Below, one piece after another: positions 16,317 through 25,210 of a DNA stretch of 64,000 bases. Position 1 is the stretch's first letter, and each line of letters opens with the position of its first letter. A program made the position numbers and the translations under genes. The stretch spans positions 1 through 64,000 of the forward strand of contig NZ_JAUKTR010000003.1 in NCBI RefSeq assembly GCF_030504955.1, read 5' to 3'. Below the pieces are notes generated by a model. The model was not told where the DNA came from. It did not search any database and saw only the letters and a program-made list of their open reading frames with translations. The DNA comes from Peiella sedimenti. GTDB taxonomy: Bacteria > Pseudomonadota > Alphaproteobacteria > Caulobacterales > Caulobacteraceae.

Positions 16317-17192
16317 TCAGACTGCGAAGGCCGCCGAGCCGATTTCGCCCTCGGCTGTCAGCCAGGCCCGCTTCATGCCCTTGGAGTTCCAGGGGTGGGC
16401 GATGGACCCGTCGGCCGCCACGGCGATCAGCCCCCCGTCGCCGCCCAGGGCCGCGATTTCGTCGAGGGCGCCCCGGCAGGCCTGATCCAGGCTTTGCCCC
16501 CCCGCCATCCGCCAGGAGACCTGGGCGCAGGCGGCGGTGCGGATGAAGTACTCGCCGAGGCCCGTGCCGGAGACGGCGACGCGGTCGTCGGCCCAGGTGC
16601 CGGCGGCGGGCAGGGGCGTGTCGCCGATGCGGCCGGGTCGCTTGCCGAACACGCCCGCCGTCGAGGTGCCGGCGGCCAGCCGTCCTTGCGCGTCGAGCAC
16701 CACGCAACCGACGGTGCCGTGCGACAGACCGTCGGAATCCTTCCCGCCTGACGTCATGGCCGCGTGGGTGAACCAGGCCTTGGGGTCCTCGATCCGCTCC
16801 AACCCTTCCGTCTCGGCGAAGGCGGCCGCCCCCATGCCGCCCAGCAGCACATGCGGGGTCTTGTCCATGACGCGGCGAGCGACCTCGATGGGGCTCTTGA
16901 ACCCTTCCAGAAGCGTCACCCCGCCCGCCTGTCGCGTCGCCCCGTCCATGACGGAGGCGTCCAGCTCATAGCGGCCGAGGCTGTTGGGAAAGGCCCCCCG
17001 CCCGGCCACATAGAGGCCCGAGGCCTCCAGTGCGGCCACCGTCTCGACCGCCACGTCCAGGGCCGCCGCGCCGCCCGCCAGACGCGCGCGTCCGCGCTCG
17101 ATCAGCTCGCGCATGTGGGCGATTTCGGCGCTGTAGTCGACGCCGGGCTTGGCGCCGGCGCCGCCGTGCAGGACCATGGCGAAACGGGCCAT
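16317..17192 (-). CDS. Isoaspartyl peptidase/L-asparaginase (Ntn hydrolase)
   Basis: This 291-residue precursor belongs to the type 2 asparaginase/beta-aspartyl peptidase family, which removes N-terminal isoaspartyl residues from damaged peptides and hydrolyses asparagine. It begins ARFAMVLHGGAGAKPG, the family's N-terminal strand. The autocleavage site is in DGLSHGTVGCVVLD: the Thr becomes the N-terminal nucleophile of the beta subunit. Substrate-binding pieces RIGDTPLPAAGTWAD and VSGTGLGEYFIR follow. The ATG at 17192 is preferred over one 13 codons upstream because the family starts here. Cytoplasmic; single gene divergent from the quinone oxidoreductase operon. Confidence 0.92.
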   Translation of the reverse strand: MARFAMVLHGGAGAKPGVDYSAEIAHMRELIERGRARLAGGAAALDVAVETVAALEASGLYVAGRGAFPNSLGRYELDASVMDGATRQAGGVTLLEGFKSPIEVARRVMDKTPHVLLGGMGAAAFAETEGLERIEDPKAWFTHAAMTSGGKDSDGLSHGTVGCVVLDAQGRLAAGTSTAGVFGKRPGRIGDTPLPAAGTWADDRVAVSGTGLGEYFIRTAACAQVSWRMAGGQSLDQACRGALDEIAALGGDGGLIAVAADGSIAHPWNSKGMKRAWLTAEGEIGSAAFAV

Positions 17193-17313
17193 CAGGCGCC
17201 TCCTTGAGCAACGCGGGGCATGTGAGGCCAACGCCGCCCCAAGGCAAGCGGTTGCGCCCCTTTCATCCGGCCGCCACGCCAGCTAGCGTTACCCTGTCGG
17301 AGGAGATCGACCC

Positions 17314-18306
17314 TTGCGCGCCCTGTTGTCTGAAACGCCCGGCGGACCGGAGACCCTGGTCCTGCGCGACCTGCCTGATCCCGCGCCCGGCAAGGGCGAG
17401 GCGGTGCTGGCCGTCCGCGCCGTTGGCGTAAACTTCCCCGACGTGCTGATCATCGAGGACAGGTACCAGTTCAAGCCGCCGCGTCCCTTCGCCCCCGGCG
17501 CCGAATGCGCGGGCGTGATCGAGGCGGTGGGCGAGGGGGTCGCGGCGCTGAAGCCGGGAGACCGGGTGCTGGCCCTGACCGGCTGGGGCGCGATGGCCGA
17601 GCGCATCGCGGTGGCGGCGGATCGCTGCGTGCCCATTCCCGACGAAATGGACTTCGAGAGGGCGGCGGCCCTGCTGATGACCTATGGCACGGCGCTCTAC
17701 GCGTTGAAGGATCGCGCCGGGCTGAAGGCGGGCGACCGCCTGCTGGTGCTGGGCGCCGCCGGCGGCGTCGGCCAGGCGGCGGTGGAGCTGGGCAAGGCGC
17801 TGGGGGCCGAGGTGGTGGCGGCGGCCTCGACGCAAGGAAAGGTGGACGCGGCCCTTGCGCTGGGCGCGGACCGGGGCGTGGTCTATGGCCGCGATCTGGA
17901 CCGGGACGGGCAGAAGGCGCTGGCTGGCCAGTTCAAGCAGGCCCTGGGCGGCGACGGGGCCGATGTGGTCATCGACTGCGTGGGCGGCGCCTATGCCGAG
18001 CCGGCGCTGCGGGCCATGGCCTGGGAAGGGCGGTATCTTGTCGTGGGCTTCCCGGCCGGCATTCCGTCGATTCCGCTGAACCTGACCCTCTTGAAGTCGA
18101 TCCAGATCGTCGGCGTCTTCTGGGGCGCCCATGTGGCGCGCGAGCCTGATCTGCATGCCGACAATCTGAGCCTGCTGTTCGAGCTGTTCGGTCAGGGACG
18201 CATCCGCCCGCGCGTGACCGAGACCTATCCGCTGGAGCGGGGCGGGGAGGCCATCGCCCGGCTGGCCTCGCGCGAGGCGGTAGGCAAGATCGTGGTGACC
18301 CTCTAG
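17314..18306 (+). CDS. NADPH:quinone oxidoreductase family protein
   Basis: A zinc-free medium-chain reductase of 330 residues. The GroES-like N-terminal domain contains GVNFPDVLIIEDRYQ and PFAPGAECAGVIEAVGEGV; the Rossmann domain has the NADPH motif LVLGAAGGVGQAAVELGKAL near residue 148. The structural and catalytic zinc cysteines of alcohol dehydrogenases are absent, as expected for quinone oxidoreductase-type enzymes. The start is a TTG at 17314, preceded by a strong GGAGGAG ribosome-binding site. It is first in an operon with three 2OG oxygenases: the next gene begins with GTG immediately after its TAG stop. Confidence 0.92.
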   Translation: MRALLSETPGGPETLVLRDLPDPAPGKGEAVLAVRAVGVNFPDVLIIEDRYQFKPPRPFAPGAECAGVIEAVGEGVAALKPGDRVLALTGWGAMAERIAVAADRCVPIPDEMDFERAAALLMTYGTALYALKDRAGLKAGDRLLVLGAAGGVGQAAVELGKALGAEVVAAASTQGKVDAALALGADRGVVYGRDLDRDGQKALAGQFKQALGGDGADVVIDCVGGAYAEPALRAMAWEGRYLVVGFPAGIPSIPLNLTLLKSIQIVGVFWGAHVAREPDLHADNLSLLFELFGQGRIRPRVTETYPLERGGEAIARLASREAVGKIVVTL

Positions 18307-19020
18307 GTGGACGCGCAGCTCAACCCCGAAGTGGATATGGACGGCCCGCGCCGACGCCTGGCCGAGCAGGGCCGAGCGCGGGTGCGCGAGGTCCTGACGC
18401 CGGCCTTCGCCCGGGCCCTGTCGGACGCCATGCGCGAAACGCCCTGGCGGCGCATCTGGGAGACGCCCACCAAGCTGGATGTCCCGGTCGAGGTGTTCGC
18501 CGCCCAAGCGCCGCAGGAACAGGCGGCGGTCATCGAGAGCATCTTCGCCGAGGCGACGGAGGGCTTTCAGTTTCTGTTCGACCGCCATCGGGTGGGCGTC
18601 GCCGCCGAGGCGGGCCTGTCGCAGCCCAAGCCCTTGGCCGCCGCCTACGCCCTGTTGAACAGCCCAGAGTTCCTGGATTTCGCGCGGACCCTGACCGGGG
18701 ACGAGGGGATCGCCTATGTGGACTGCCAGGCGACGCGCTACCTGCCCGGCCACTTCCTCAACGGCCACAGCGACGAGCACGAACAGGCAGGCCGCCTCTA
18801 CGCCTATGTGCTGAACCTGACCCCCGACTGGCGCGCCGAGTGGGGCGGCTGGCTGGCCTTTCTGGATGAGGAGGGCGAGGTGTCCGAGGCCTTCGTGCCG
18901 GCCTTCAACACACTAAACGTCTTCCGCGTGCCGCAGACCCATGCGGTGACGCCCGTGGCCGCCTTCGCCGGCGCCCCCCGCTACGCCCTGACCGGATGGA
19001 TGCGCACCCATGGCCCCTAG
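18307..19020 (+). CDS. 2OG-Fe(II) oxygenase, paralogue 1
   Basis: A 237-residue iron- and 2-oxoglutarate-dependent dioxygenase, similar in layout to the prolyl-hydroxylase/Tpa1-like group. The iron ligands are His and Asp in FLNGHSDEH near residue 158, and His in VPQTHAVTP near residue 215; the 2-oxoglutarate-binding Arg lies in ALTGWMR. The strand ATRYLPGHFL precedes the HxD motif. The GTG start abuts the stop of the quinone oxidoreductase gene; an ATG ten codons later is an alternative. The next paralogue overlaps it by 11 bases. The target, protein or small molecule, is unknown. Confidence 0.88.
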   Translation: MDAQLNPEVDMDGPRRRLAEQGRARVREVLTPAFARALSDAMRETPWRRIWETPTKLDVPVEVFAAQAPQEQAAVIESIFAEATEGFQFLFDRHRVGVAAEAGLSQPKPLAAAYALLNSPEFLDFARTLTGDEGIAYVDCQATRYLPGHFLNGHSDEHEQAGRLYAYVLNLTPDWRAEWGGWLAFLDEEGEVSEAFVPAFNTLNVFRVPQTHAVTPVAAFAGAPRYALTGWMRTHGP

Positions 19021-19753
19021 GCCCTCCCTCGCATCGCACCTGAAGGCCCGTGACCTGGCGCCCGTCTTCGCCCGGCACGGGCGGGTGCACATTCCCGGCG
19101 CCTTCGACGACGCCTTTGCGCGACACATGCACCAGGCCCTGTCAGAAGCGACGCCCTGGCGGCGATCGCTCGCTGTCGGCGGCCGTTATCTGGATCTGGG
19201 GGAGGAGGAGTTCGCCGCCCTGGGGCCGGACAATCTGGCGGCGCTGGAGAAGGCCTCGCGCGAGGAGGGACACAACGCCTTTCGCTACGCCTTCGATGCC
19301 TACCGGGTCAGCGATCACATGGAGGCGGGTCAGCCGCGCGGCCACGCCGCCGAGGACCTGTGGCGGTTCGTCAACAGCGACGCCTTCCTCGGCTTCATCC
19401 GTGAACTGACGGGCGAGCCGGCCTGCGCCTATGCGGACGCGCAGGGCACGCGCTATCGCAAGGGCGATTTCCTCAGCGCCCATGACGACAAGGCCGAGGG
19501 CAAGGACCGGCTGTTCGCCTTCGTGATGAACTTCACCCCCATCTGGCGGGCGGACTGGGGCGGCCTGTTGCTGTTCCTCGACGCCGATGGCCACGTGGCC
19601 GAGGGCTATACGCCGGCCTTCAACGCGCTGAACCTGTTTCGCGTGCCGCAGAAGCATGCCGTGACCCAGGTGACGGACCTGGCCGGGGCGGCCTGCCGCT
19701 ATGCCGTCACCGGATGGATCCGCTCGCGCCCGCCCGAAGGGGTGAGCCCGTGA
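19010..19753 (+). CDS. 2OG-Fe(II) oxygenase, paralogue 2
   Basis: A 247-residue paralogue of its neighbours. It keeps all catalytic positions: HxD in FLSAHDDKA, distal His in VPQKHAVTQV, and the cofactor Arg in AVTGWIR. It differs from the other two in the strand before the HxD motif (GTRYRKGDFL instead of ATRYLPGHFL) and has a distinct N-terminal half, so it probably has another substrate. The ATG at 19010 lies inside the end of paralogue 1, an 11-base overlap that implies coupled translation. It ends with TGA inside the GTGA start of paralogue 3. Confidence 0.88.
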   Translation: MAPRPSLASHLKARDLAPVFARHGRVHIPGAFDDAFARHMHQALSEATPWRRSLAVGGRYLDLGEEEFAALGPDNLAALEKASREEGHNAFRYAFDAYRVSDHMEAGQPRGHAAEDLWRFVNSDAFLGFIRELTGEPACAYADAQGTRYRKGDFLSAHDDKAEGKDRLFAFVMNFTPIWRADWGGLLLFLDADGHVAEGYTPAFNALNLFRVPQKHAVTQVTDLAGAACRYAVTGWIRSRPPEGVSP

Positions 19754-20481
19754 CCTCCGAGCCCCTGCTTCGCCTGAACCCGGCGATGAACGTCGGTCCG
19801 GCCGCCGAGCGCCTGGCCCGCACGGGCCGGACCCAGCTGCCGGACGTGCTGACCGGGGACAGCGCCCGCCGGCTGGTCGAGCTGATGAAGGGCGCGGCGC
19901 CCTGGACCCGCTCCATCTCGATCAGCGGGCGCGGGGCCGACGTGCCGGTCACCCAGTTCGACGCCCAGGCGCCGGGCGAGCAACAAAGGCTCCTGGACAT
20001 CGTCTGGTCCGAGGCTCGGGACGGCTTTCAGTACCTGTTCGACCGGGTCCGCATCACCGAGGGGCGGGTCGCCGGAGCCGCCCTGCCGCCGCTGTTCACG
20101 GCGCTGGACGACCTGCTCAACGGGGAGGATTTTCTGGAGACGGTCCGCCGGCTGACGGGGGATGAGGAGATCGCCTTCCTCGACTGTCAGGCTACGCGCT
20201 ATCTGCCGGGCCACTTCCTGACCGGCCACAACGACAAGCGCGACGAGCACGGGCGCCGCTTCGCCTATGTGTTGAACCTGGCGCCGCGCTGGCGGGCGGA
20301 CTGGGGCGGGCTCCTACAGTTTCACCGCCCGGATGGGACGGTCGAGGAGGGGCTGGTCCCCTTCTACAATCACCTCAGCGTCTTTCGCGTGCCGCAGTGG
20401 CACTCGGTCAGCATCGTGGCGCCCTTCGCGGGCGAACCTCGGCTGGCGGTCACCGGCTGGATGCGGACGAACCGGGTCTAG
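19750..20481 (+). CDS. 2OG-Fe(II) oxygenase, paralogue 3
   Basis: A 243-residue paralogue, closer to paralogue 1 than to 2: ATRYLPGHFLTGHNDKRDE carries the HxD iron ligands, VPQWHSVSIV the distal His, and AVTGWMR the 2-oxoglutarate-binding Arg. The GTG start at 19750 overlaps the previous stop (GTGA); an in-frame ATG 12 codons earlier exists inside paralogue 2 but is less likely. It is the last gene of the four-gene operon. Its 3' end overlaps the convergent dsbD-like gene by 32 bases, which leaves no room for a separate terminator. Confidence 0.88.
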   Translation: MTSEPLLRLNPAMNVGPAAERLARTGRTQLPDVLTGDSARRLVELMKGAAPWTRSISISGRGADVPVTQFDAQAPGEQQRLLDIVWSEARDGFQYLFDRVRITEGRVAGAALPPLFTALDDLLNGEDFLETVRRLTGDEEIAFLDCQATRYLPGHFLTGHNDKRDEHGRRFAYVLNLAPRWRADWGGLLQFHRPDGTVEEGLVPFYNHLSVFRVPQWHSVSIVAPFAGEPRLAVTGWMRTNRV

Positions 20482-22588
20482 CTGAGCGCAGCGCCTCGAG
20501 CACCGTGTCCTCGGTCAGGAGCTGGGGCAGCAGGACCGGCTCGGACGCCTGGGGGCCATAGACCAGATAGACCGGCACGCCCGACCGGCCATGCCGGGCC
20601 AGATAGGCCCCGATGGTGGGATCCCGCCGCGTCCAGTCCGCCTCCAGATAGACGACGCCCGGATCGGCCAGAGCCCTGCGCACGGCGGGGGCGGCCAGGG
20701 CCCCGGCCTCGTTGACCTTGCAGGTCAGGCACCAGTCGGCGGTGGCGTTGACGAACACCACCTTGCCCTGGCTCTGGGCGGCGGCGACGGCCGCCTCGGA
20801 GAAGGCGGCGGCGGGCGCAGGGCGCGACGCTCCCCGCGCCGCCTGGACAGCCACGCCGACCAGGATGACGGCGGCCAGTAGTCCGGCCCAGGCGCCGATC
20901 AGCAGGGGCCGCGCCGGCCGCGAATCCAGCAAACGCAGCTGGGCGCGGCCGTACACCACCAAAGCCGCCGCCAGCGCCATGGCGGCCAGAAGCAGCGCCA
21001 TCGCGGCGGGCCATCCCCCCTGCCGCAGGAACACCCAGGCCAGCCACAGGGCGGTGGCGAACATGGGGATGGCCAGAATGCGCCGCAGCCGCTCCATCCA
21101 CGGGCCAGGCCTCGGCAGACGGCGGATCAGGCCCGGCGAGAAGGCCGCCGCCACGAAGGGCAGACCGAAGCCCAGGCCGAGGGCCGCGAACACAGCCAGG
21201 GCCTGGGCGGCGGGCAGGGTCAGGCCGAAGCCCACCGCCGCCGCCATGAAGGGTCCGGTGCAGGGCGCGGCCAGAAGCACGGCCAGTACGCCCGTCAGGA
21301 AGGCGCCGCCCGCTCCGCCCAACCGGCGCAGGGGTCCGAAGGAGCCGATGCGCGGGGCTGAGGCGCCCATGTGATAGAGGCCGGCCAGATTCAGACCGGC
21401 CGCCAGCATGACCAGGGCCAGGGCGCCGGTGAAGGCGGGGGACTGCAGCTGGAAGCCCCAGCCCACGGCCTGGCCGCCCGCCCGCGCCGCGATCAGAGCT
21501 CCGGCCAGGGCCAGGAACGACACCATCACGCCCGCGAGGAAGGCCACGCCGTCGCGCCGTGCGGCGGTGGGGTCCTGCGCCAGGGCCGTCAGGGCGGCGG
21601 CTTTCATGGACAGGATCGGAAACACGCACGGCATCAGGTTCAGGATGACGCCGCCGAGAAAGGCGAACAGCAGCGCCTTCCAGAGTCCGAGATCGCCCTC
21701 GGCCCCCTGGCCCGTATCGTCGAGAGGCGCCGGCGTCAGAATCCGGCCCCTTGCGCCGGGCAGCGCCTCGCCCGGACGCGCCGTCACCTGGAAGGCCCGA
21801 TCTCCGATCGTCAGGAGTCCGCTGAGCGGCTGGTCAGGCTGCGGTCCGTTGCCGGGCTTGAGGGTGAGGGTGACGCCCTGAGGGCCGCTCTGAACGTCCT
21901 GAACCGCCGCGTGGTCGATGCGCCCGGGCTGCTCGGCGAAGAACCAGACACGGGGCCGCGCCTGGCCGAGGGCCTCGACGACGGCCGGCCCGGCGATGCT
22001 CAGCCGGACCCGATCGCCCTGAGCGCCATGCGTCGCCTGAAGCGCGGGCGAGGTCGGCAGGGCCTCGATGGCCGCGCCCACGGCCGCGCCGTGAGAGGTG
22101 AGGCGGGGCGTCTCGTCCGAAACGGGGATGTCGAGCGAAACCTCGTCCGTCTGGGGCACGCACAGGGTGTCGCTGCAGACGAAGGCGGTGGTGGTGGCGC
22201 GCAGCCGCAGCACGTCGCCGGGGCGCAGGTCGGGCGAGACCTGCACCGGAATTGGCAGCAGAACCTCGCCCTCATAGACGTGGTTCATATAGGCCTGGAC
22301 CAGCAGGCGACGGGGCCTGGGCCACTGGATCGGCCCGATCTCGGCGCCCGGGACCGGCGCCCAGCTGATCTCGGTGGGACCGCCCGCATCGCCGGGATTA
22401 AGCCAGTAGGTGTGCCAGCCGGGCTCGAGTCTCTGGCGCAGGGCGATCCAGGCCAGGCCGCCGGGCGCGACCGTGCGGGTCTGGGCGACCAGGTCGGCGC
22501 GCATGCGCAGCTCGCCGGCCGGCTGGGCGCGCGATGGCTCCGCCGCCAGACCGAATACCAGAAGGATCAGGAGCCAGAGCCGGATCAA
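20450..22588 (-). CDS. DsbD/ScsB-like protein-disulfide reductase
   Basis: A membrane protein of about 712 residues that carries reducing power from cytoplasmic thioredoxin to the periplasm. In order: a signal peptide (LIRLWLLILLVFGLAAEP), a long periplasmic N-terminal domain of about 270 residues with a Cys pair around VCSDTLCVP, an eight-span core with the redox cysteines in MPCVFPILSMKAAAL and APCTGPFMAAA, and a C-terminal thioredoxin domain with DWCLTCKVNE. The TTG at 22588 is preceded by GGAGGG; another TTG at 22609 is possible. The long N-terminal part is closer to ScsB-type proteins than to E. coli DsbD. Confidence 0.9.
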   Translation of the reverse strand: MIRLWLLILLVFGLAAEPSRAQPAGELRMRADLVAQTRTVAPGGLAWIALRQRLEPGWHTYWLNPGDAGGPTEISWAPVPGAEIGPIQWPRPRRLLVQAYMNHVYEGEVLLPIPVQVSPDLRPGDVLRLRATTTAFVCSDTLCVPQTDEVSLDIPVSDETPRLTSHGAAVGAAIEALPTSPALQATHGAQGDRVRLSIAGPAVVEALGQARPRVWFFAEQPGRIDHAAVQDVQSGPQGVTLTLKPGNGPQPDQPLSGLLTIGDRAFQVTARPGEALPGARGRILTPAPLDDTGQGAEGDLGLWKALLFAFLGGVILNLMPCVFPILSMKAAALTALAQDPTAARRDGVAFLAGVMVSFLALAGALIAARAGGQAVGWGFQLQSPAFTGALALVMLAAGLNLAGLYHMGASAPRIGSFGPLRRLGGAGGAFLTGVLAVLLAAPCTGPFMAAAVGFGLTLPAAQALAVFAALGLGFGLPFVAAAFSPGLIRRLPRPGPWMERLRRILAIPMFATALWLAWVFLRQGGWPAAMALLLAAMALAAALVVYGRAQLRLLDSRPARPLLIGAWAGLLAAVILVGVAVQAARGASRPAPAAAFSEAAVAAAQSQGKVVFVNATADWCLTCKVNEAGALAAPAVRRALADPGVVYLEADWTRRDPTIGAYLARHGRSGVPVYLVYGPQASEPVLLPQLLTEDTVLEALRSARPGSSASSR

Positions 22589-22699
22589 GCCGCCCTCCGC
22601 GAACGCCAAAGCGCCACCTTAAAGACCCTTGGGCTCGACAAGCGCAACCCGCCGCGTGAGAGTGCGCGTTGCTAGAAAAGACTTGGGAGACCAAACGCC

Positions 22700-23716
22700 A
22701 TGGCCGACCGCAACCGCACCTGGGTCCTGCGCCAGCGCCCCGTGGGCGATCTGAAGGACGGCGATCTGGAGCTGGTGGAGAGCCCGATCCCAGAAGCGGG
22801 GGCCGGCGAGGTGCTGGTCCGCACAATCTACCTGTCGCTGGATCCCACCAACCGCACCTGGATGAACGACACCGAAGGCTATCTGCCGCCGGTGGGCCTG
22901 GGCGATCCCATGCGCGGGCTGACCCTGGGCGTGGTCGAGCATTCCAAGTCAGAGCGCTTTTCGCCGGGCGACCTGGTGATGCCGGTCAGCGGCCAGTGGG
23001 CCGAGTGGGCGGTCGTGCCGGAGAAGGGCCTGCGCAAGACGCAGAAGTTCGGCGACCTGCCCCTGACCGCCAATCTCAGCGTCCTGGGCATGACCGGCAT
23101 GACCGCCTATTTCGGCGTCACGGACGTGTGCCGGCCCAAGGCGGGCGAGACCATGGTCATCTCGGCGGCGGCCGGGGCCGTGGGCTCCATCGCCGGCCAG
23201 ATCGCCAAGAAGCGCGGCGCGCGGGTCATCGGCATCGCGGGCGGGCCCGATAAGTGCGCCTGGCTGACCGACGAGCTCGGCTTCGACGGCGCCGTCGACT
23301 ACAAGAACGAGGACGTGGGTCAGGCGCTGGACCGTCTTTGCCCGGACGGGATCGACATCGACTTCGAGAATGTCGGCGGCGACATCATGTCGGCCGTCTG
23401 GAGCCGCATGAACGTCTTTGGACGCATCGCGGTCTGCGGCCTGATCTCGGCCTATAACGCCACATCGGCGCCGCGCGCACCGAACTTCGCCCGCATCATC
23501 ACGCACCGGCTGAACGTGCGCGGGTTCCTGGTGCTGGACTATGTGGGCCGCGCGGCCGAGATGGCCGCCGAGATGGGCCCCTGGGTCATCTCCGGCGGCC
23601 TGAAGTGGAAGGTCCACGTGGAAGAGGGCATCGAGACCGCGCCCGACGCCCTGAAGCGCCTGTTCACGGGCCGCCACGACGGCAAGCTGCTGGTGAAGGT
23701 GTCAGAGGAGCCGTAG
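22700..23716 (+). CDS. CurA-like NADP-dependent oxidoreductase
   Basis: A zinc-free medium-chain reductase of 338 residues, in the group with NADPH-dependent curcumin reductase and leukotriene B4 dehydrogenase-type enzymes, which reduce activated double bonds. Recognisable parts are the N-terminal NRTWVLRQRPVG and YLSLDPTNRTWMND, then VISAAAGAVGSIAGQIAKKR for NADP binding near residue 155, and DIDFENVGGDIM. The protein is full length with an ATG at 22700. It is divergent from the dsbD-like gene and followed by a bidirectional hairpin. The physiological substrate is unknown. Confidence 0.92.
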   Translation: MADRNRTWVLRQRPVGDLKDGDLELVESPIPEAGAGEVLVRTIYLSLDPTNRTWMNDTEGYLPPVGLGDPMRGLTLGVVEHSKSERFSPGDLVMPVSGQWAEWAVVPEKGLRKTQKFGDLPLTANLSVLGMTGMTAYFGVTDVCRPKAGETMVISAAAGAVGSIAGQIAKKRGARVIGIAGGPDKCAWLTDELGFDGAVDYKNEDVGQALDRLCPDGIDIDFENVGGDIMSAVWSRMNVFGRIAVCGLISAYNATSAPRAPNFARIITHRLNVRGFLVLDYVGRAAEMAAEMGPWVISGGLKWKVHVEEGIETAPDALKRLFTGRHDGKLLVKVSEEP

Positions 23717-23720
23717 TCGC

Positions 23721-23751
23721 CCATCCTTCTCCCGCAAGGGGAGAAGGATGG
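23721..23751. terminator. Bidirectional hairpin between curA-like gene and sapC
   Basis: A perfect 13-bp stem, CCATCCTTCTCCC (23721-23733) with GGGAGAAGGATGG (23739-23751), encloses a GCAAG loop. It fills the 46-base gap between two convergent genes, so it probably ends both transcripts, though T-tracts are missing. It shares the CCTTCTCCC core with the hairpin at 168-192. Confidence 0.7.
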
Positions 23752-23762
23752 CGCCGTGTGGA

Positions 23763-24554
23763 TCAGGCGTTGGCGGCCGTCGGCTGGTTCATGGCCTCGA
23801 CCATGGCCAGGGCGATCAGGCGGTCCCAGCCCTGCAGCGACAGCATGTGGGCGTAGATCTGGCCCAGGGCGCCGTTGTCGCGCAACTCCACCAGGGTCTC
23901 GGCGGGCAGGGCCTTCAGCTTGTCTTCGGAGACCGCGAAATAGTCGGCGATCTTCTGCGGCTGGCCCTGGGTCCCATCGGGATTGGTGGGGGTGAAGAAG
24001 GCCTCGCGCACGTCGAACAGGTCATGGGTCTTGAGCAGTTCGACGAAGCTCTCGGTGCGGCGCCGCTCGCCCTCGAAGTCGCGGCAGAAGTTCATGGCCT
24101 GCTCGGTATAGGCGCTGGGCTTGCCGTCCTCGAACAGCTTCACCTGGCCGTCCTCGGTCAGGAAGTCGGCGTTGCGGTCGATGCACAGCAGCAGCCGGTC
24201 GTTCTGAGGGTCGTTGGCGAAGACGAAGGGGTAGCGGCGCACGAAGGCCGGCACATAGGCGTCGGGGCGGAAGGCGCCGGTCTCGTCGACGAACAGGTTG
24301 GCGTTCTCGCGCAGGCCCATGACCGCCAGCGGCGTCTTGCCCTCGCCCACGAAGATGATGGGGTAGGACAGGCAGGCCGGAGCGAACTCGGTCACCGTCA
24401 GCGGCACCACATGGCTCTGACGCACGAAGCGGAAGGGCGTGGCGGTCGGATTGACGCCCAGGTTGCCGTGCTGCTCAGGGGTCAGGGGCTCCGGCTGCGT
24501 ATAGAACAGGACAGAGCCGGCGAGGCCGTCGTTCGGCTGGGTGGTCGTTTCCAT
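23763..24554 (-). CDS. SapC family protein
   Basis: A 263-residue protein of the SapC family, first named from an S-layer gene cluster; the biochemical role is not known. The typical core is LTVTEFAPACLSYPIIFVG near residue 52, followed by the acidic/aromatic stretches AYVPAFVRRYPFVFAND and AMNFCRDFEGERRRTESFV. It lacks a signal peptide and is predicted cytoplasmic or peripherally associated. The ATG at 24554 is well supported. It is divergent from the Zur-like gene and ends at the bidirectional hairpin at 23721-23751. Confidence 0.9.
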   Translation of the reverse strand: METTTQPNDGLAGSVLFYTQPEPLTPEQHGNLGVNPTATPFRFVRQSHVVPLTVTEFAPACLSYPIIFVGEGKTPLAVMGLRENANLFVDETGAFRPDAYVPAFVRRYPFVFANDPQNDRLLLCIDRNADFLTEDGQVKLFEDGKPSAYTEQAMNFCRDFEGERRRTESFVELLKTHDLFDVREAFFTPTNPDGTQGQPQKIADYFAVSEDKLKALPAETLVELRDNGALGQIYAHMLSLQGWDRLIALAMVEAMNQPTAANA

Positions 24555-24593
24555 GGAGACCCTTGACTGGTCAGAGGTTGAAAAAGGCCGGGC

Positions 24594-24622
24594 CTTCTAT
24601 CCCAATCGGGTTCCCCCGGCAA
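24594..24622 (-). promoter_or_regulatory. Possible sapC promoter
   Basis: On the minus strand, TTGCCG and TAGAAG with a 17-base spacer lie 40-68 bases upstream of the sapC start codon. The -35 element matches four of six consensus bases and the -10 three of six; it is plausible by position but not strong. Confidence 0.3.
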
Positions 24623-24667
24623 CGCGACACGCTTGCGGGGCGCGGCGAGGGCGATTAGCTGAACCTC

Positions 24668-25147
24668 ATGAGCGAAACCTGCGGCCATGATCACGCCGGG
24701 CCCGCCGGAATGGCGGGGCGGGACCTGGATGCGGCGCTGGCCGCCGCCGCCGCCCGCTGCGAGGCCGTAGGCCAGCGCATGACCGCTCCGCGCCGCCGCG
24801 TCCTGGAGCTGCTGCTCAAGGCCGGCGGACCGGTCAAGGCCTACGACCTGATCGGCGCCTATGGGACCGATGGCGCCGCCAAGCCGCCCACGGTCTATCG
24901 AGCCCTGGAGTTCCTGGAGAGCCAGGGGCTGGCGCATCGCATCGCCTCCATCTCGGCCTACACGGCCTGCACCCACGACGCGACCGATCATGCGGCCGCA
25001 TTCCTCATCTGCGACTGTTGCGGGGCCACGGTGGAGATCGCGCCGCCGGACGCCGCGGCCATGCGGCGCGCGGCCGAGGGCCAGGGCTATCGCATCCAGC
25101 GCACGACGATCGAGGCGCACGGCCTGTGCGGCGCCTGCGCCGCCTGA
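24668..25147 (+). CDS. Fur family regulator, Zur-like
   Basis: A 159-residue metal-responsive repressor of the Fur family. The winged helix runs from GQRMTAPRRRVLELLL through PPTVYRALEFLESQGLAHR. The structural zinc site is formed by ICDCCGATVEI and the final GLCGACAA, two CxxC pairs; the sensing site is probably in the His/Cys/Asp-rich segment TACTHDATDHAAAF. The layout, including the short N-terminal CGHDH, matches zinc-uptake regulators better than iron-responsive Fur, and a separate fur occurs at 59252. No zinc transporter gene is adjacent, so its regulon must lie elsewhere. It is divergent from sapC. Confidence 0.85.
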   Translation: MSETCGHDHAGPAGMAGRDLDAALAAAAARCEAVGQRMTAPRRRVLELLLKAGGPVKAYDLIGAYGTDGAAKPPTVYRALEFLESQGLAHRIASISAYTACTHDATDHAAAFLICDCCGATVEIAPPDAAAMRRAAEGQGYRIQRTTIEAHGLCGACAA

Positions 25148-25210
25148 TCCTTCGCGGACCAACGGTTGCTTAACTCCCGGGGCCGTAAAGTGACGGCTCT
25201 GAGGGGATTC

